From contig NC_134367.1 of NCBI RefSeq assembly GCF_035582795.1, forward strand, positions 110,470,062-110,534,061: a stretch of DNA of 64,000 bases, given 5' to 3'. The DNA is from Mycteria americana (Eukaryota; Chordata; Aves; Ciconiiformes; Ciconiidae). A program made the position numbers and the translations under genes. The notes under the pieces were generated by a model. The model was given only the letters and a program-made list of their open reading frames with translations, made no database searches and was not told the DNA's origin. This document shows positions 10,941 to 23,631 of this stretch, one piece after another (position 1 is the first letter of the stretch; every line of letters begins with the position of its first letter).

Positions 10941-13900
10941 CATATTTGAGTTCATCAACTGTAGTGATTCCATTTTATTTGCTACGGCAATGAAGAGGCA
11001 TATTAGGGTCGTAGAACAGATTGTTCGGTGTCTTTTTCTGATTTCCAGCATCTATATCAGGACTGTCTGGGAAGAGAGAAATTTATCTGAACTGCATTCT
11101 CTTTCTCTGTCCCGCTGTCTTTAAAAATATAGGGGTTCTTCAGACATAATTCCTGCTCAAAAGTTTAACTTAAATCTGCTAAATAACTGTAACCTTTCTG
11201 TAGCCCACACACAAACTCCTCTTTCATACTTTTTTATCGTGGCGATAAAAGCAAATCTAGTGATCTATTCTACTCAACTATTGAAAAAAAAAATCTCTGA
11301 AGACTCTATTTGTGAAAATGCCAAAAAGAAGGATGCAAATGTCGATGGATGAAAGCAATTCAGGGTTGCCATGGCAATGTAATTCACACCATGCCTCACC
11401 CAGACCTTCATCACAAGTTTCCATCGAGGCATCCACATGCTACAAACAGATTTACTCATTTGGCAGTGAGACATTACATGCTGGAGCAACAACTGCGTCA
11501 CAAGGTAAAGAAGGGACCCGTGTCTGTGTTATCATGAGGTTGCTCTGCAGTGGTGTCTCGTTCTGCAGCTTGGAGAGCATTACTCATGTTGGTAGGTCTT
11601 GTACAAGTGGGGCCACTGAACCCACCCTCTCACTGAAAATGTGGGGAAAGGGAAATCAGTAAAATCAGACTATTCCAATATTTTTCAGTTATTTTTAAAC
11701 AAACCGATTCCTTCTCCAAAGTGTGACTTACACATCCCACCTGAAATCATTAATCATTAATTAAGCTCTCTGAAAATAATTGGCAAAGAGGGAAGATAAA
11801 TAAAAAAGGTGGCCATGGAATAATAAATATGCTTTGCTAAAAAGGCGTATTAGTAGATCCGTTTCAGAGAAGTATGCTTGCTTAGTTTAGCCTGGGAATT
11901 CAAAAAGGGTAAGTAGAAATCTGGAAGTACTTCTGTATGATGTCCACCATGCAGTTCAGGGATGCTCAAGCTGGCTCAGACCTGCTTGGAACAAGCTATT
12001 TGTAGCTACACAGAAGTCACTTGTGGTAAAGTTGTGAAATTCAGTTCAAGTCAACAGGTTTAAATACATTCTTGCTGTGTGAAAGTCCCATCTATAAAAA
12101 TATCAAGCTGTTAAGATCAGCGCATTAAGATCAGTCTTAAAAATCTTAATTTGCAGACAATGTTTTACTTTGCCTTTTGTTACGATGCATAATTGCATTT
12201 CTGCGGAAGGCAGTTCTGCTTGTCGTGAGACAAAGATCCTTGTCTCTAATAACTCAGCCTGGCCACAGACTAAAATGTTTCTTCTTCATTAAAAAGCCGG
12301 CAGCAGACACCAGACATCCCAGGTGAGAAACCTCACCGATATATAAGGTTGTCTCCCCGCGGACAGACGCTGGGGATGCCGGCTCTCCTCACGCGAGGGG
12401 TGCGTGTATGCCCGTGCCCAGGGCCCCTGCAGCCGATCGCCGCTGGAGATGCTGCCGGCCGGAGCCCACCCTTCACTCTGGCGTGTGCGGTCTGTGCATG
12501 CCGGCGGTCTCAGGGACGAACCTACGGCCCCTTCGGGTTTGCGGGCTGGCGCCTGCATGCTGATCCTTGCACTGGGGCAGAAAGTAATAACTCACTGCTG
12601 TCAAGCTGAGCGTGGCTGCCTGTCTGTAGCGTTGGAGGAATTGGTATTCCACTTGATTTATACTTCCAACCAAGCTAATTAAGCAACAATTCAGGAGGAA
12701 TCCATCATTGTGACAGACTTGTTGATTAACCATCCCACAAGCAAAGTCAAGGGTGTTTGGTAGCCTGAAAAAAACATCAGGTCAATAGGGAGAAAAACAA
12801 GGATTTGGCCATAATACAGCAGTGACTATTATTTCCAAAAGCAACACGAAGCTTAATACATTTCACAAACACAGGGGCCAACATTAAAAACAAAAGCAGC
12901 TCAGATCAGTGGGGTGTTGGATGAAGAGGGAAGACTTCTACATCTCAGCTTTGTGTGAGTAAGCTGTGGAGGCCAGCTTTATGGGCATGGTGCCCCTATT
13001 AAAATCTTCTGTGCACCTTCATCTGTGTTTGCCAGCTCTGAAATGTTAGTGCAATCCCCATGAGGTTTCTGGCATTTGTGAAAGCTCTGAGGTTCATGCA
13101 ATTATCATAATATCATCTCTAATTTTTTGATGAAAATCAGTTTCTAGTCTTCAGGGACACAAGTCTGAAAAGCCCTAAGAGGTTCTGCTATTAGAAATTG
13201 AAGAGAAGGACCTCAAACAAATGCTTTATTTTTAAATCTTCATGATGCTAAGACCCTCAAGAGGGTAAGAAGCAGGCAATGTGAAGAAGCAGAAGCTGAC
13301 GCAGATGAGATCAATGATGCTGAGCTCCCTAGCACTGAATATGGGATAAAGAGCTGATGAAATTAGGTAGGATCTGAGACAACCATTAGCATTAGAAGGA
13401 CTTTGGTGCAGAAGTGGTGACAGCTGACCCTGCAAGCGTAATCTCTGGATGTAGATCTTGAAGCCCTGCTGTGAACTGCCCTTCTCCTGGGACTCAGAGG
13501 CCCCATGTCTGGTGTCTGCCTGGCAGAGGCTGTGCCCAAGTCATCTCAGGATGGACAGAGGAGGAAGCTCTCACGTCTTGCCTACAGGGTCTGATCCTGC
13601 AGATCTTCCCAGAGCATGCAGCCTGGATTAAGGCTTTCCCAGAAGCTTAGAGGCCGTGGTTTTGGTGCCCATGCCTCAATGAACCCATCCTGCCATTGTG
13701 GTATGGGAGACTGGAGTGTCCGTGGCCAGTTTCGGAGTGACTGAACTTCCCTCTCCGCCTTTGGCTGTGCCTCAGCTCTCTCATAGAGGAACTGCTGCAA
13801 TTTATACAGAATAACTAAAACACTTTTCAAGAAAAAAAAAATAAAAAGGTCACATTATTCCATAACCTTGTGCATGGCTGAAGAGGGGAAGGCAGGATTT

Positions 13901-16127
13901 GACCCTGGCTGCGAGCAGCCCACTGGCCCACGCACTTTATGGTGCGCACTAATGATTTTTATTTTTTTTTCTTAATGCAATGCAGTTCTTGAAGCAGGGA
14001 CGAATCGTGCCACACCACAGCAAATGCTCTGACCCTGGGCTGCAGAGTCACAGGCACCTCTAACGCAAAGGTGCAACAGTAAGGGACTGGTATTCCTGTC
14101 TGCAGCCTAGAGGGATGCCGGCGAGCCCGGGAATGCTTGGCTCTTGCTGCTGCCTTCAGTGAGACAGTGACCCTTTCTCCAAAGAGGTATCTGTCCTTCT
14201 CCCAGTACCCCAAACTCAGGGGGGCAGATGGAAAGCCAACCAAGAATGCCCCGCTGTGTTTAGGTAGCTCAGCAGGAGCACAGGCAAATGTTGGGACCAT
14301 TTTTCTGATGGGGAGGGTACCAGCTGCATTTGACACTATTGTGCTTAGCCTTAACACTTGTCTTTAGGATCTCCTTGCTGCAGGGCTGGAGCTGAAACAT
14401 ATTGCTTTTAGCTGGCAATTCCTTACCTGAAGTATCTTATCCTGCAATTCCTGGCTATGGTCCTTGCACCCAGTGCCGCCCTGTGATAGCTGCACCTTTT
14501 CAGCCCTGGTGAGTGGGATGCCCAGGCAGATCAAGAGGTCACCAGCCTTTTCAGAGCAGGTTTCCTGATGCCCTCCGCCAAGCTGGCTAGTGCCACCCTG
14601 GCTGCCTGTCGCCAGCCGTGCTGCCAGCTTTGCCACCAGCTGTGCCTGGGTGCGGTGTCTGCAGCCCACAGTGGCACTGGGGTCCATTTCTGCTGCATGG
14701 CAGTGACATCTAGAGGTTCCCTGGCCCCAGCTCCTGTCTCCGCTCACATGCTGCTGGCAGCACCTTGCGGGCAGAAACCTGCTCCTCATGAAGCTCCTGG
14801 GAAGCCCATTCACACCCTGAGGGTGAAGTACTGCAAGACTAATCTAAGCTCCTTCCCTCGCCCTCCTTCCCTAAACCACCAGGGGAAGGATCTTTGTTGT
14901 AACACCTTAAGGAAATTCGATATTGCTTCTGGGATCCCAAAGGTTTGAGGGAGCCAACCCACGTCCCTTCCCTGAGAGGCAAACTGGTCCGTGTGAGGCT
15001 GGTGCTAATGAAACAACACATACAGCTTTCCACTCCAGGGAATATAATTTCCTTGCTTTATATGCCGTACGTTAGATTCGATGCCATCCAGCATCAGATG
15101 CAAAGCTGCCACAGAAACACCTCTGTATCGAGGCTGGCTGTGCAAGATGAGAGATTATTGTGCAAACAGTATTATGTATTTAAAAGCAATGCATTCAAGA
15201 AAGGGGGGTAAATATGTAATCTCTATAGGCTGAATTGTTCAACCAGTTGATGAATGCATCTCCTGAAGCATTTCCTGAGTTTGATCTGAAATGCCTACCG
15301 TGGAGAGAGATAGGGAATATTATTGCCTGTATGAGGGGTACTTGGTATTCAATAGAACATGTATCTGCTAGAGTGATATAACATAGCCATTGCGAGTCAG
15401 CAGAGCAGATTGCAAGTGATCTTCTAGCCTGAAATCAGGGAATGAGCAGCTTAGTAGAGTAGAGCTGTCCCGTAATACAAAATTTGTGGGAAGATTGTGG
15501 TGAAAAGTGGGAGGAATGGCTCTTGCCCATCTTGTGAGCCACCTCACCCTTGGAAACATTCAAGAGAAAGGTTAGGTCAGGCCTTTCCTGAGATCAAAAA
15601 TCTCTGAGTGACAAAATGGGAAATCACGAGAGGATGAGTGTGGCCAGACAGACAGCAAGGTGAGGCAGGAGCAGCACTGAGGCACTGCGATGCAGGCTCC
15701 TGCCACCTCCATCCTCCTGCAGTGCATGATCCCTCACGGTGCCTGGAGGAGGCTGAACTTATCCCAGTGGATGTTAGGGCTGAGATTAGGGGCTCTCAAG
15801 CCAAGTCCACGTAATGAATGCACCAAAGCATATACACACACCCCCCAACCTCCCCAAAAAGCATTCAAGCATCCCAACCCACTTCCCTTATTTAGCAGCG
15901 TTCTCACGAGGAGGAGGACAAGTCCCCATAAAAGTGGCTTTGGAGGAGCTGAGGGCAAGGGGGCACAGAAAGCTTGCCCCTATACCACACCAACACCTCC
16001 TCCTTCAGTGCCTTCTGTGCTTTCTGTAGGCATGGAGCTGTAGGTATTTGTTACCCTCTCCAGGGCTGTGCGATGGTTCCTCTCACGGATGCTAAATCCA
16101 CATCCAGACTGAAGATGCTGCAGGTGG
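10941..16127. other. Intergenic DNA, no gene recognised
   Basis: Mostly AT-rich non-coding sequence. Open frames up to 149 codons (for example 14364-14813) show no family resemblance, splice signals or coding-like composition. A T-rich run lies near 13960-13972. I see no tRNA, rRNA or clear transposon. Confidence 0.6.
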
Positions 16128-16518
16128 TGTAGTCTAACAGTGTAGTCTAACAGGAGCTGGTGGAAGGCCAGGGCTTACATAAAGCTGATAAGGGGGATTC
16201 AGGCTGGGAAGTGGAACGTCTAAGCAAGAATTACTGTCCTTGGGAGAGAAGCACATCCTGGAGAAATATGCAAGCTAATTAAGATGTTTTGGGAACCATC
16301 TGAAACAACTAGTAGAAGGGTGATAAGAAGCAACCTCACACGAACTATGCTCATTATAATACTAAAAGTCACCCCCCTCGAGCTGGAGACCCCGGCCCAA
16401 GCAGAGACCCCTCACCTCTGAGCGTGCGCAGAATATCAAAGTAGCAATGTAGCTTTACGCTGAAATAAGAGAAATGTAGACCAATAGAAAACTGCTTTGT
16501 GTAATTACTTATAGACTG

Positions 16519-16526
16519 TATAAATA
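16519..16526 (+). promoter_or_regulatory. LTR TATA box
   Basis: TATAAATA lies 75 bases before the AATAAA of the solo LTR, which is the expected U3/R spacing for a retroviral promoter. It may still be able to drive transcription into the flanking DNA on the + strand. Confidence 0.55.
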
Positions 16527-16600
16527 CTGTACCCGTATGACCGAACTTTGTGCTAGCTTTGTGGAGCTACCGCCTATCACCCATCTCTGCGCAGACATGA

Positions 16601-16606
16601 AATAAA
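16601..16606 (+). terminator. LTR polyadenylation signal
   Basis: AATAAA lies downstream of the LTR TATA box and 71 bases before the end of the element, matching the R/U5 position of a retroviral poly(A) signal. Confidence 0.55.
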
Positions 16607-16681
16607 AATACCTCTGCCCTGTGTGTATATTGGCGTCTCGCACACCGGGTAAACGACCTCACACTTGTGGGATAACAGTGG

Positions 16682-19494
16682 GACGAGAGGAGCCAGCCCT
16701 CCACCTGCCCCACAGCCTTTGTGGAACGGCAGGCAGCTGCCTGCTGCCTTGTGACCCTGCCAGAGGCGTCGGCAGTCAGCCCCTGGGCGGGCGGTGGTGG
16801 GCAGCAGCTTCTCCAGGCACTGAAGTCCAAGCAGAGCCGAGGGCCTGCAGGAGAGAGGCAGGAGGAGGAGAGCCATCCCTGCCAGCAAGCCCAGGACAGC
16901 GGGGCTAGCACAGCTTCCTTCCTGTTGCTGCTGAGTCTTCTATCCATCCCCCTCACCTCTGCTTACTTGGTTTGTCCGCCTGATGCAGAGGAGTTGGGCT
17001 GTAATGATAGCTCCCAGCTCAGCGCAGGGAGAAATGCCGAGACAAGGTGGGAGGCACGGCCGTGGGGTGAGCCTTCTCCGTCAGCCTCGGATTTCATGGC
17101 CTAGACCCCCTTCTCTTTATCTCTGAGGGACACAGGTTACACCTCCATCCACAGAGCAAGAAGGTGCTTTGTTTGCTAGTGGTGTGTATCATCTGCAAGA
17201 CCTAAACAGTCATTAACCTATAGAGCTGCTAACGTATCTTGGTTTGGTGGGATTTTTTGTTTGTTTGTTTGTTTGTTTGTTTTCCCAAACTAGCATCCCA
17301 CATCCTCTAGAGCTCAGAGGTGACAGGCGATGTGGAAAGAAATTGAGGTTGTCAGGTTGTCTTGATTTTACTGGATGGCAAGAAGAACGGTTAAAAGAAA
17401 ATAGCGGCTGTGAGTGCCAGATTTTTCTTTTTCAAATACTTTCTTTTTCTCTTAGGCACTAGCACAAAAGCTTCCCTTTTCATTATTATATCGGATGAAA
17501 CCAAGGGATTTTTTTCCGCCCATTGGAAAAAATAAACAGTTTCAAGCTTCTAGGGCAAAAATTAATCAGTAATGCCCAGCACAATGTTGCACTGCTGTGC
17601 TCCTCAGAAATCAAATTTAGAAGACGAATTGGACACCTGACCCAAAGGCCACAGATGTCACTGGTTTCCACTGAGGGCCCTTGGCCAAAGCCTTCCACAC
17701 CAGGCTGAAGATGTTAAGAAGCCAGATGGAGAGCGATGTGCTGTGGAGGACTTGGATGTGCTCTTCTGGGCTCTGCCTGCCAGACACAGGGTGCGTGACC
17801 TCAGGAAAACCATGCTGAGATCCTGACCTGTCAGAAACACTGAGCCTTAGTGATACCGGCTTAAGGCAACCGCAGTGGTCAGGCTTTGCATCAGACCTTT
17901 CATTGCAGCTTCCTCTCTGCAACAGGTACAGCACGAATACTTGGGTCCCTGCAAGTGGTGAAGGAAGGGGCTTGAAAGTTAAATTAGGTCTGCTCATACG
18001 ACACCGTGAGTCTCCAGGGAAAGGCCAGACAAAATTTCATACTAAGCATTATAGCTTCTGTATCATCTACTATTTGATTTCTCATTAAAGGCAGCACAGG
18101 GGAATTTTGGACTTTTAAATGGTCTTTGTAACACTCAGCATTTCAAACTGCTCATTCAGGTGTTGGCTCTGCGCTGGAGAGGGGTTGACATCATTTCTCC
18201 TTCCCAAAAAGAGGCATCAGAAGCTCTCCCTGAACTTTGGTGGGGCAGGAGAACACCTCGTGGCATGGCTGGAATAAAGAAAGAGGACCTAAGGAGTATG
18301 AAGTTGGGCACGTATGGGCTAGGATTGGGCCTGCGTACAAAGAGGCAAAGGCAGCACTTTCTGTGCCACCACCAGAGGTTGCCCGCTGGAAGGACCGACC
18401 CCTCCAGCAAGCGCCCGTGCCAAAGGTCTCCGTGCGCCTGAGCCTGACCCAGTGGCCGCAGAGATGCTCTGGGGAGGTTTCTGCGTCTCACTGCCCTGAA
18501 ACCAAATCACAGGGTCTTGGGAAGGTCTGCGTTGCACTTCACACCAGACAAGCAGGAGGGAGCTGAGAGATCTCGGCATACTCCCGCATGCCAGCCTGGG
18601 TCACCCTGTGCACTGCAAAGCATGTTTCCTGCAAGCCCTGTCTCTGCTCCCGGTGCTGGCAGGGCTAACCTTGTGGTGGACTTACAATCTCCGACTCCCT
18701 CTAGGCATTAACAGACAACTTACCTGACAACTTTATGCTAACAAATGCCGGGAAATGGCGTTTTTGGCTCAGCTCTTTCAGCAGGCAATGGATCCGGCCC
18801 TCCTATTTAATGTTCATTTAATGCGAACAAGTCCTAGAAAAGGCAGACGTCTGCAATCACTCATCTCTGCTGCTGAGACCTGAAGGCACGACATTCCAGG
18901 TACTTCTTCATAGACAGCGGGCTGTTTTTAAACCCAAAGTTCTGAGCAAGGGATAGAGGAATCCTGTTTCCATTAAACCACCTTTTTTAAAATAATATCT
19001 GTTTTTTTTACCCTAGTGCAATTTCACTTTGAGGTCTTTTTACTCACCTTCTCCCTGAAGCTGGGACAGTGCCGTGCTGTTGGGCACGGGTCACATCCAA
19101 GAGGCAACAGGCTGAGCAAACAGCTTTGCTTTGCTGAGCTGGAAGTGCCAAATTGTGGAAGGCAACAGCCAGAAGCTGTTTGCAAAGCTGCTGAAAGGTT
19201 CAGGCAACCATGTGGTATCCATGGCCAGCCATCGCGGCTGCGCCCCTGGGATGTGCCCTCCGTGCTGCCTGGCCGGCGGTGGGTTGGCACACGTTCCCAC
19301 TGACCTACACCGGAGTCATTCATGAGTCACACATTAAAAAAATAATTTCTTTAATGAACAGACTGCTGTTACTGAGATGGCGATTTTGTGTGAGATGCTA
19401 AGCAAGAGCCTTTGGATACTTCATTATAATAATGTACTTCTAACACAGCATTAACAAAAAAATAACTGGCATTAGGCTTTTGGACAAATATTCA
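16682..19494. other. Intergenic DNA, no gene recognised
   Basis: Flank of the solo LTR followed by mixed-composition DNA. Open frames up to 129 codons occur on both strands but overlap each other and have no recognisable domain. Only a TTTG microsatellite is listed separately. Confidence 0.6.
17255..17283 (+). repeat. (TTTG)n microsatellite
   Basis: About seven tandem TTTG units in a T-rich context. Confidence 0.9.
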
Positions 19495-19645
19495 CAGCTT
19501 TCAAGGCACTTTATGGATGAATTGATTCTGTTTCTCAGGTGGGAGAACTGAGGCATAGAAGAGTTATTTCCTTCTCTAGTCCCACAGTAAGTCAGTAGCA
19601 GAGCAAACAAGGTAAAAAAAGGAGGCAGGATTTCCACGACTCCCT
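19495..19645 (+). mobile_element. MIR-like (CORE-SINE) fragment
   Basis: The segment around 19535-19610 reads as a diverged copy of the MIR/L2 3' part. A GGGAGAACTGAGGC core is followed by AGAAGAGTTATTTCC, a CCCACAGTAAGTCAGTAGCAG stretch and a later GGATTTCCACGACTCC tail, in the same order as the mammalian and amniote MIR consensus as I remember it. It is ancient and immobile. Confidence 0.65.
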
Positions 19646-20929
19646 TTTACTTTTGACTGAACAATGGGAGAGCCTTTAGAAAGGCCTGAGGCTCAACTGT
19701 ACCCAATGGCAGGAAGTCAGCGGTAGAAATTTTTAGGTCAGGAACAGATTGTTTCTCTTTTTTGACAAGATATGCTCTGACTAGAGGAAGACTTCATTAA
19801 TCCGGGGACGTGCCATGTCATGTATAATACAGGAGCTCAGACGGACGGAGCACGATGTTCTCCTCCGGTGTGCGGATCTGAAGCGGTGAGGTCTGGATGG
19901 GGATGACGGTAGCTACCTGGGTTACAGTGCGATCCATCCTGGGGCGGTTCAGAGGGACGCATTGGCAGAAGAATTGGTTTGGTGGCACGTAGGGTCGGAC
20001 AAGTCATCACAGTGTCCTCTTACCAAGCTGTTTGAGCACTGCTCGATGGCTGGGTTTTATGAATCCAGACAAATGTTTACCAGCCACTTTTGGCAATCCA
20101 CCTGGACCCATTCTTCAGAGAAACAGGTAAGCGCCAAATTATCTTCCTGAAAAAAAATATGATGAAGGCATGCAAAGATCTGGCAAATTTGAGTTTCCTG
20201 GGCTGAAGTATTTGAACAAACTTTTTTCCCCCTGTTAAATGGACAGATTGGATAAGAACTTCTGAGAAACAACATGGCTATAAGCCCCCTGTACTGCTGA
20301 TACGGAGACACTCCCCTGAGACTCGTCTCATCTGAATTTGTCATGTAAGGTGTGTGTTTTCACTACGTAATTATTAGGGAGCAGATTTTATTTCATTTAC
20401 ACTACATTCATTCATCTTAAAAGCCTGCTTCTCCTGTTCTCACCTCTGGAAAGTTTAAACGTAGAGACTGCACCTGAGAAGATGATTTACGCAAGGGCTG
20501 GTTTGCCCGTCTCCAAAGAGGAGCTTGCCCGTGGGCCAGCAGAGCCTCCCGCAGTTTCAGACGTGAGCTGCAGGTGGCAGAATTGAACTGCAGACGCCCT
20601 TCGAGACCAGAACTCTGCTCTCCAACCCAGCAAACCAAGTACTTCCAAGCGAGAGACCCAGGCACAGGCAGCACCTCGTAGGTGAGAGCCGTGACACCAG
20701 GCCAGCACACAGCTCGCTTTGGGGGTGTTAAACTCTTCTTGCGAAATAGATTCTTCTTCTCCACGAACCCAGAGGCTCACGGCCGACGTTGGTAGCGCCG
20801 GGGTCGCTCTGAGGGTGCTGCGCCCACCTTCCTCCACCCACAGAAGAAGAGAAAAATGTACAGAGAAAAGCACCGAAGATAGTCGGAGTTTCTGGGCAGC
20901 TTCTGGCTGAGGAATCATTAAATAGATTA
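19646..20929. other. Intergenic DNA, no gene recognised
   Basis: No gene or clear repeat was recognised. Overlapping open frames on the minus strand (about 20417-20918) share sequence and lack domain resemblance. Confidence 0.55.
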
Positions 20930-21185
20930 GGATGTCTTAGCCTGGAAAAGGGATGCCTACATTGAGGGTCGAGAGCAGGTGCATAAGAAAGAGCATGCGT
21001 TGCCTCTGTAATGCAAGAACCAGGAGCAGCAGATAAATCATTTGCTGGTGTGTTCAAACAGGCAGAAGGAGGTACTGCTTTACACAGCCTGGAAATGGTG
21101 GGGCTCATCTCCGCTGGCACTGGGGCTGCCAAACCCTCACGGCACTTTGAAAAGCAATAGGATGACTTCAATAGGATCGCTTGAG
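20930..21185 (+). mobile_element. Ancient CR1 LINE 3' fragment
   Basis: The stretch follows the 3' end of old CR1 elements in order. TTAGCCTGGAAAAGGGATGCC is followed by a region ending AAACAGGCAGAAGGAGGTACT, then GGAAATGGTGGGGCTCATC, and finally TTTGAAAAGCAATAGGATGA. These correspond to the well-known CR1 blocks around 'cctggaaaag', 'acaaa...agtact', 'tggaactcattgcc' and 'ttcaaaaagcaatta'. It is diverged and 5'-truncated, as usual for CR1. Confidence 0.65.
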
Positions 21186-21471
21186 GGGTTCCATGCTCAA
21201 AGGCATCCCCTCTGGTTCATGAGGAACCTGGTCCCTGTCATTAAACCCTTCCCAAGGTGTCTGCTGTTGGAGGCAGGAGTCTGTGCTAATGGCCCTTTCA
21301 GCTGGCCTGATCCAGCACTTTCTGTGGCCTTGGCCCGGGTACCCAGCTCAGGGGATGCTGTGAGGTGTGCAGCTTTCACTTCCAAAAAACCTGTTGCAGG
21401 AGAAAACTTGAGCCTATGACCCAGCTACATTGCACAAGCGCTGAGGCTAGAAGTTCCAAAAATGTATTTTT

Positions 21472-21491
21472 AAAAAAAAAAAAAAAAAAAA
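21472..21491 (+). repeat. Poly(A) run, 20 bases
   Basis: Twenty consecutive A residues after a TTTTT. There is no AATAAA or recognisable retroposed body directly before it, so it is called a simple repeat rather than a retroposon tail. Confidence 0.85.
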
Positions 21492-22023
21492 GTCTTGACC
21501 TTTAAGTGGGTTTTGAAGGGGCGAAGGGGGGGCTGATTCCTCACCCTGGGTTTCCAAAGGCATGGGATGGCAGGGTTACAGCATCTCCTTGAGCCTCTCC
21601 CTTTGCACTCAGCTAGAGCCAGCGGGAAAGGCAGGGCAAGCCCCTGCTGTCGGGACGGCCGTGCTTTGGAGCATCACCGTTTGGCAGGCAGCGTTTGTGC
21701 CCGTTTCTCGCCTACAGCTCGTGCATAGGCCAGGCCCTTGCTATTTTGGTTGCTGCCTCTCTTCCACAGCCTGGGGGGAGCAGGCTGCTCTGCTCTCTGC
21801 TGCCAGCAATGCGTTTTTGGTGGGAGGATGCGGTGTGTGCCTGTGTCCCTGAGCACAGCCCCAGCAGCCGGGGAGTGCAGAGCAAGGCCGGAGCAAACAA
21901 ACCCTGGGTTCAGCGTGGCTTTCCTACCAAAAGGTCTAGTTAATGGATCTGGATGTGTGTGATGACAAGGGGGAGCAGGAGCAGGAGGGAAAGAGGGATC
22001 AGACCAACCTGGTGACCCGCACC

Positions 22024-22039
22024 AGGTCACCATAGGTGA
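22024..22039 (+). promoter_or_regulatory. DR4-type nuclear receptor half-site pair (candidate)
   Basis: AGGTCA and AGGTGA are arranged as a direct repeat with a 4-base spacer. DR4 spacing is the classical arrangement for thyroid hormone receptor/RXR or LXR/RXR dimers. Further GGTGAC and CACC repeats crowd the same 30 bases. There is no nearby promoter, so function is only a guess. Confidence 0.25.
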
Positions 22040-22904
22040 CTTCTAGAGGCATAGGTGCCTCTGCAGTTACGACATCCGAGTTAGCACCTTTCTCAAAACC
22101 TATTTTCCCTTTGAGGAAAACCCACTCTTTTCCCATTTTAATTAGGCTTAATTGGCAATATGGGAACAGCCCCAATTCGTAGCCGTTTCCTGGCAGCACT
22201 AGATTTAGCGCTGCTTAAATAGCAGTCGGTGCTCTGCCATCAGCGTGGTGGAGGTGGTGACAGCAGCAGCTATTAAAGCCAACAGAGGAGGAATAGCAGG
22301 ATCTCGGTGCTACGCTCTGGCTGGGAATGCTGATGCCCTGGTGTTAACAGCTGGATAATACAAAATGCTGATCAGCAATTGCTCAGGTCCATTGGCTTCT
22401 TGGCATCAGCCAAACAAGCTTTTAAACTCTTTCTGTGGGCTTGATATTTCGGCTTTTTAGCTTGCTGGCTGATCTGGTTTGACAGGGGGGCTCGGTGTTC
22501 CTGGCTGCAGACAAATTCCCAGTGTTAAAAGGTTACAAGGTCTGATACCCCTTAATACTGGCCAGACACATATACGAGTAAAGAATTGTTTAAAGTTTCA
22601 GATAAAACACATGCGGAGATGACACCTGATCACCACAACCCTTCTGCTAGCAGCAGAGCACGGCTCAGCACCCCAAACACGCGGAGGAGGTTCTTGCTAT
22701 TTGTGATTCGGTGATGGGCACCCCTCTGGCCAGAGGCAAAGTGGGTATCCACTAACTGGAAATTAACTGAAATGCATCAACTTGAGCAAAGGATGAGTCT
22801 GAAGATCTGAGAGATGGAAAGGTGGGCCCAGCCTCCGAATCCCTTCTCGGTGTATCCATACCACCCCGGGAGGTAATTGAGATGCAGTAAAAATGCTGTG
22901 ATGT

Positions 22905-23065
22905 CCAGTGGCAAGAGTGCCATTACAAGGGAAATGGAGCAAGTGCTAATGTGAGATCATTCGGATTGCAAGATCATTTGGAGCCTTTGTTTTCATTTTT
23001 GTCTGGCACAGTGAAAATGAAAACAACTACTGTTTGCTAGTTAATTACCATGGGAAAATGAATAC
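22905..23065. promoter_or_regulatory. Conserved-looking AT-rich block (candidate CNE)
   Basis: A homeodomain-type TTAATTA core and forkhead or Oct-like AT-rich words stand in an otherwise GC-rich region. The low CpG and balanced word content resemble vertebrate conserved non-coding elements. This is compositional judgement only. Confidence 0.25.
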
Positions 23066-23631
23066 ATGTTTCTGATCACTTGCTCTTGGTAAAGTTACGC
23101 TGGCAGAAGAAGCTATTCGTCACGTTTTGTAGCTGAATGAAGAAAGGTCACCTGGTTTCTGCCCAGCCAGAAAGCGGAGCAGGTCTGATCTTCATTTATG
23201 CCATGCCCTGGCTCGTTGCTGTGGCAGGTGAGAGGGGCGAAGAGACCTCCCGGAATGCTGGCCTTGGCTTTCCACGCTGGAAAAGGGTCAGCCCAGCTCA
23301 GTGCGGTGTCCGTGCAAACGCTCTGCGCCGGGCAGGCAAAGATGCCGGGATTTTTCCTTTAGCAGCATGCGCTGGCCTGTCTCCAGTTCCGTGGTAATCT
23401 CCATGTCCAGTGCCTGATTTCCGTTTATCCTAAATTTGCTCAAATCCTGGGTGTAATCCTTCGTCGGGGTGGGGGAGGATAATTCTATTTATTGAACTAC
23501 TTTTCCATAATTGCATTTGCCTGCGGCTAGCTCTCTAATCCGCCTTTCCCCACATCTTGCACAATCATGCTGGAATCCATTTACGGCCGCGTATAGAGGG
23601 AGGGGGCCCGAGGAGGCAGCCGGGCACACGC

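Larger units (their letters stand above)
16128..16677 (+). mobile_element. Solo LTR of an endogenous retrovirus
   Basis: A 550-bp unit begins TGTAGTC and ends GATAACA, a TG...CA terminus with an imperfect terminal inversion. It is flanked by the 4-bp direct repeat GTGG at 16124-16127 and 16678-16681. Inside, in the right order, are a CCAAT box near 16480, a TATAAATA box (16519-16526), an AATAAA signal (16601-16606) and a short U5-like tail. No gag, pol or env sequence and no obvious primer binding site flank it, so it is a solo LTR left by recombination. A 4-bp duplication fits a class I (ERV1, gammaretrovirus-like) element. The first 13 bases of the element are duplicated in tandem. The family name cannot be given without a library search. 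Confidence 0.72.

Noticed and set aside
16577..17104. Retroviral internal coding region next to the solo LTR
   Set aside because: Frames after 16681 show no gag, protease or polymerase motifs, and there is no primer binding site or second LTR.
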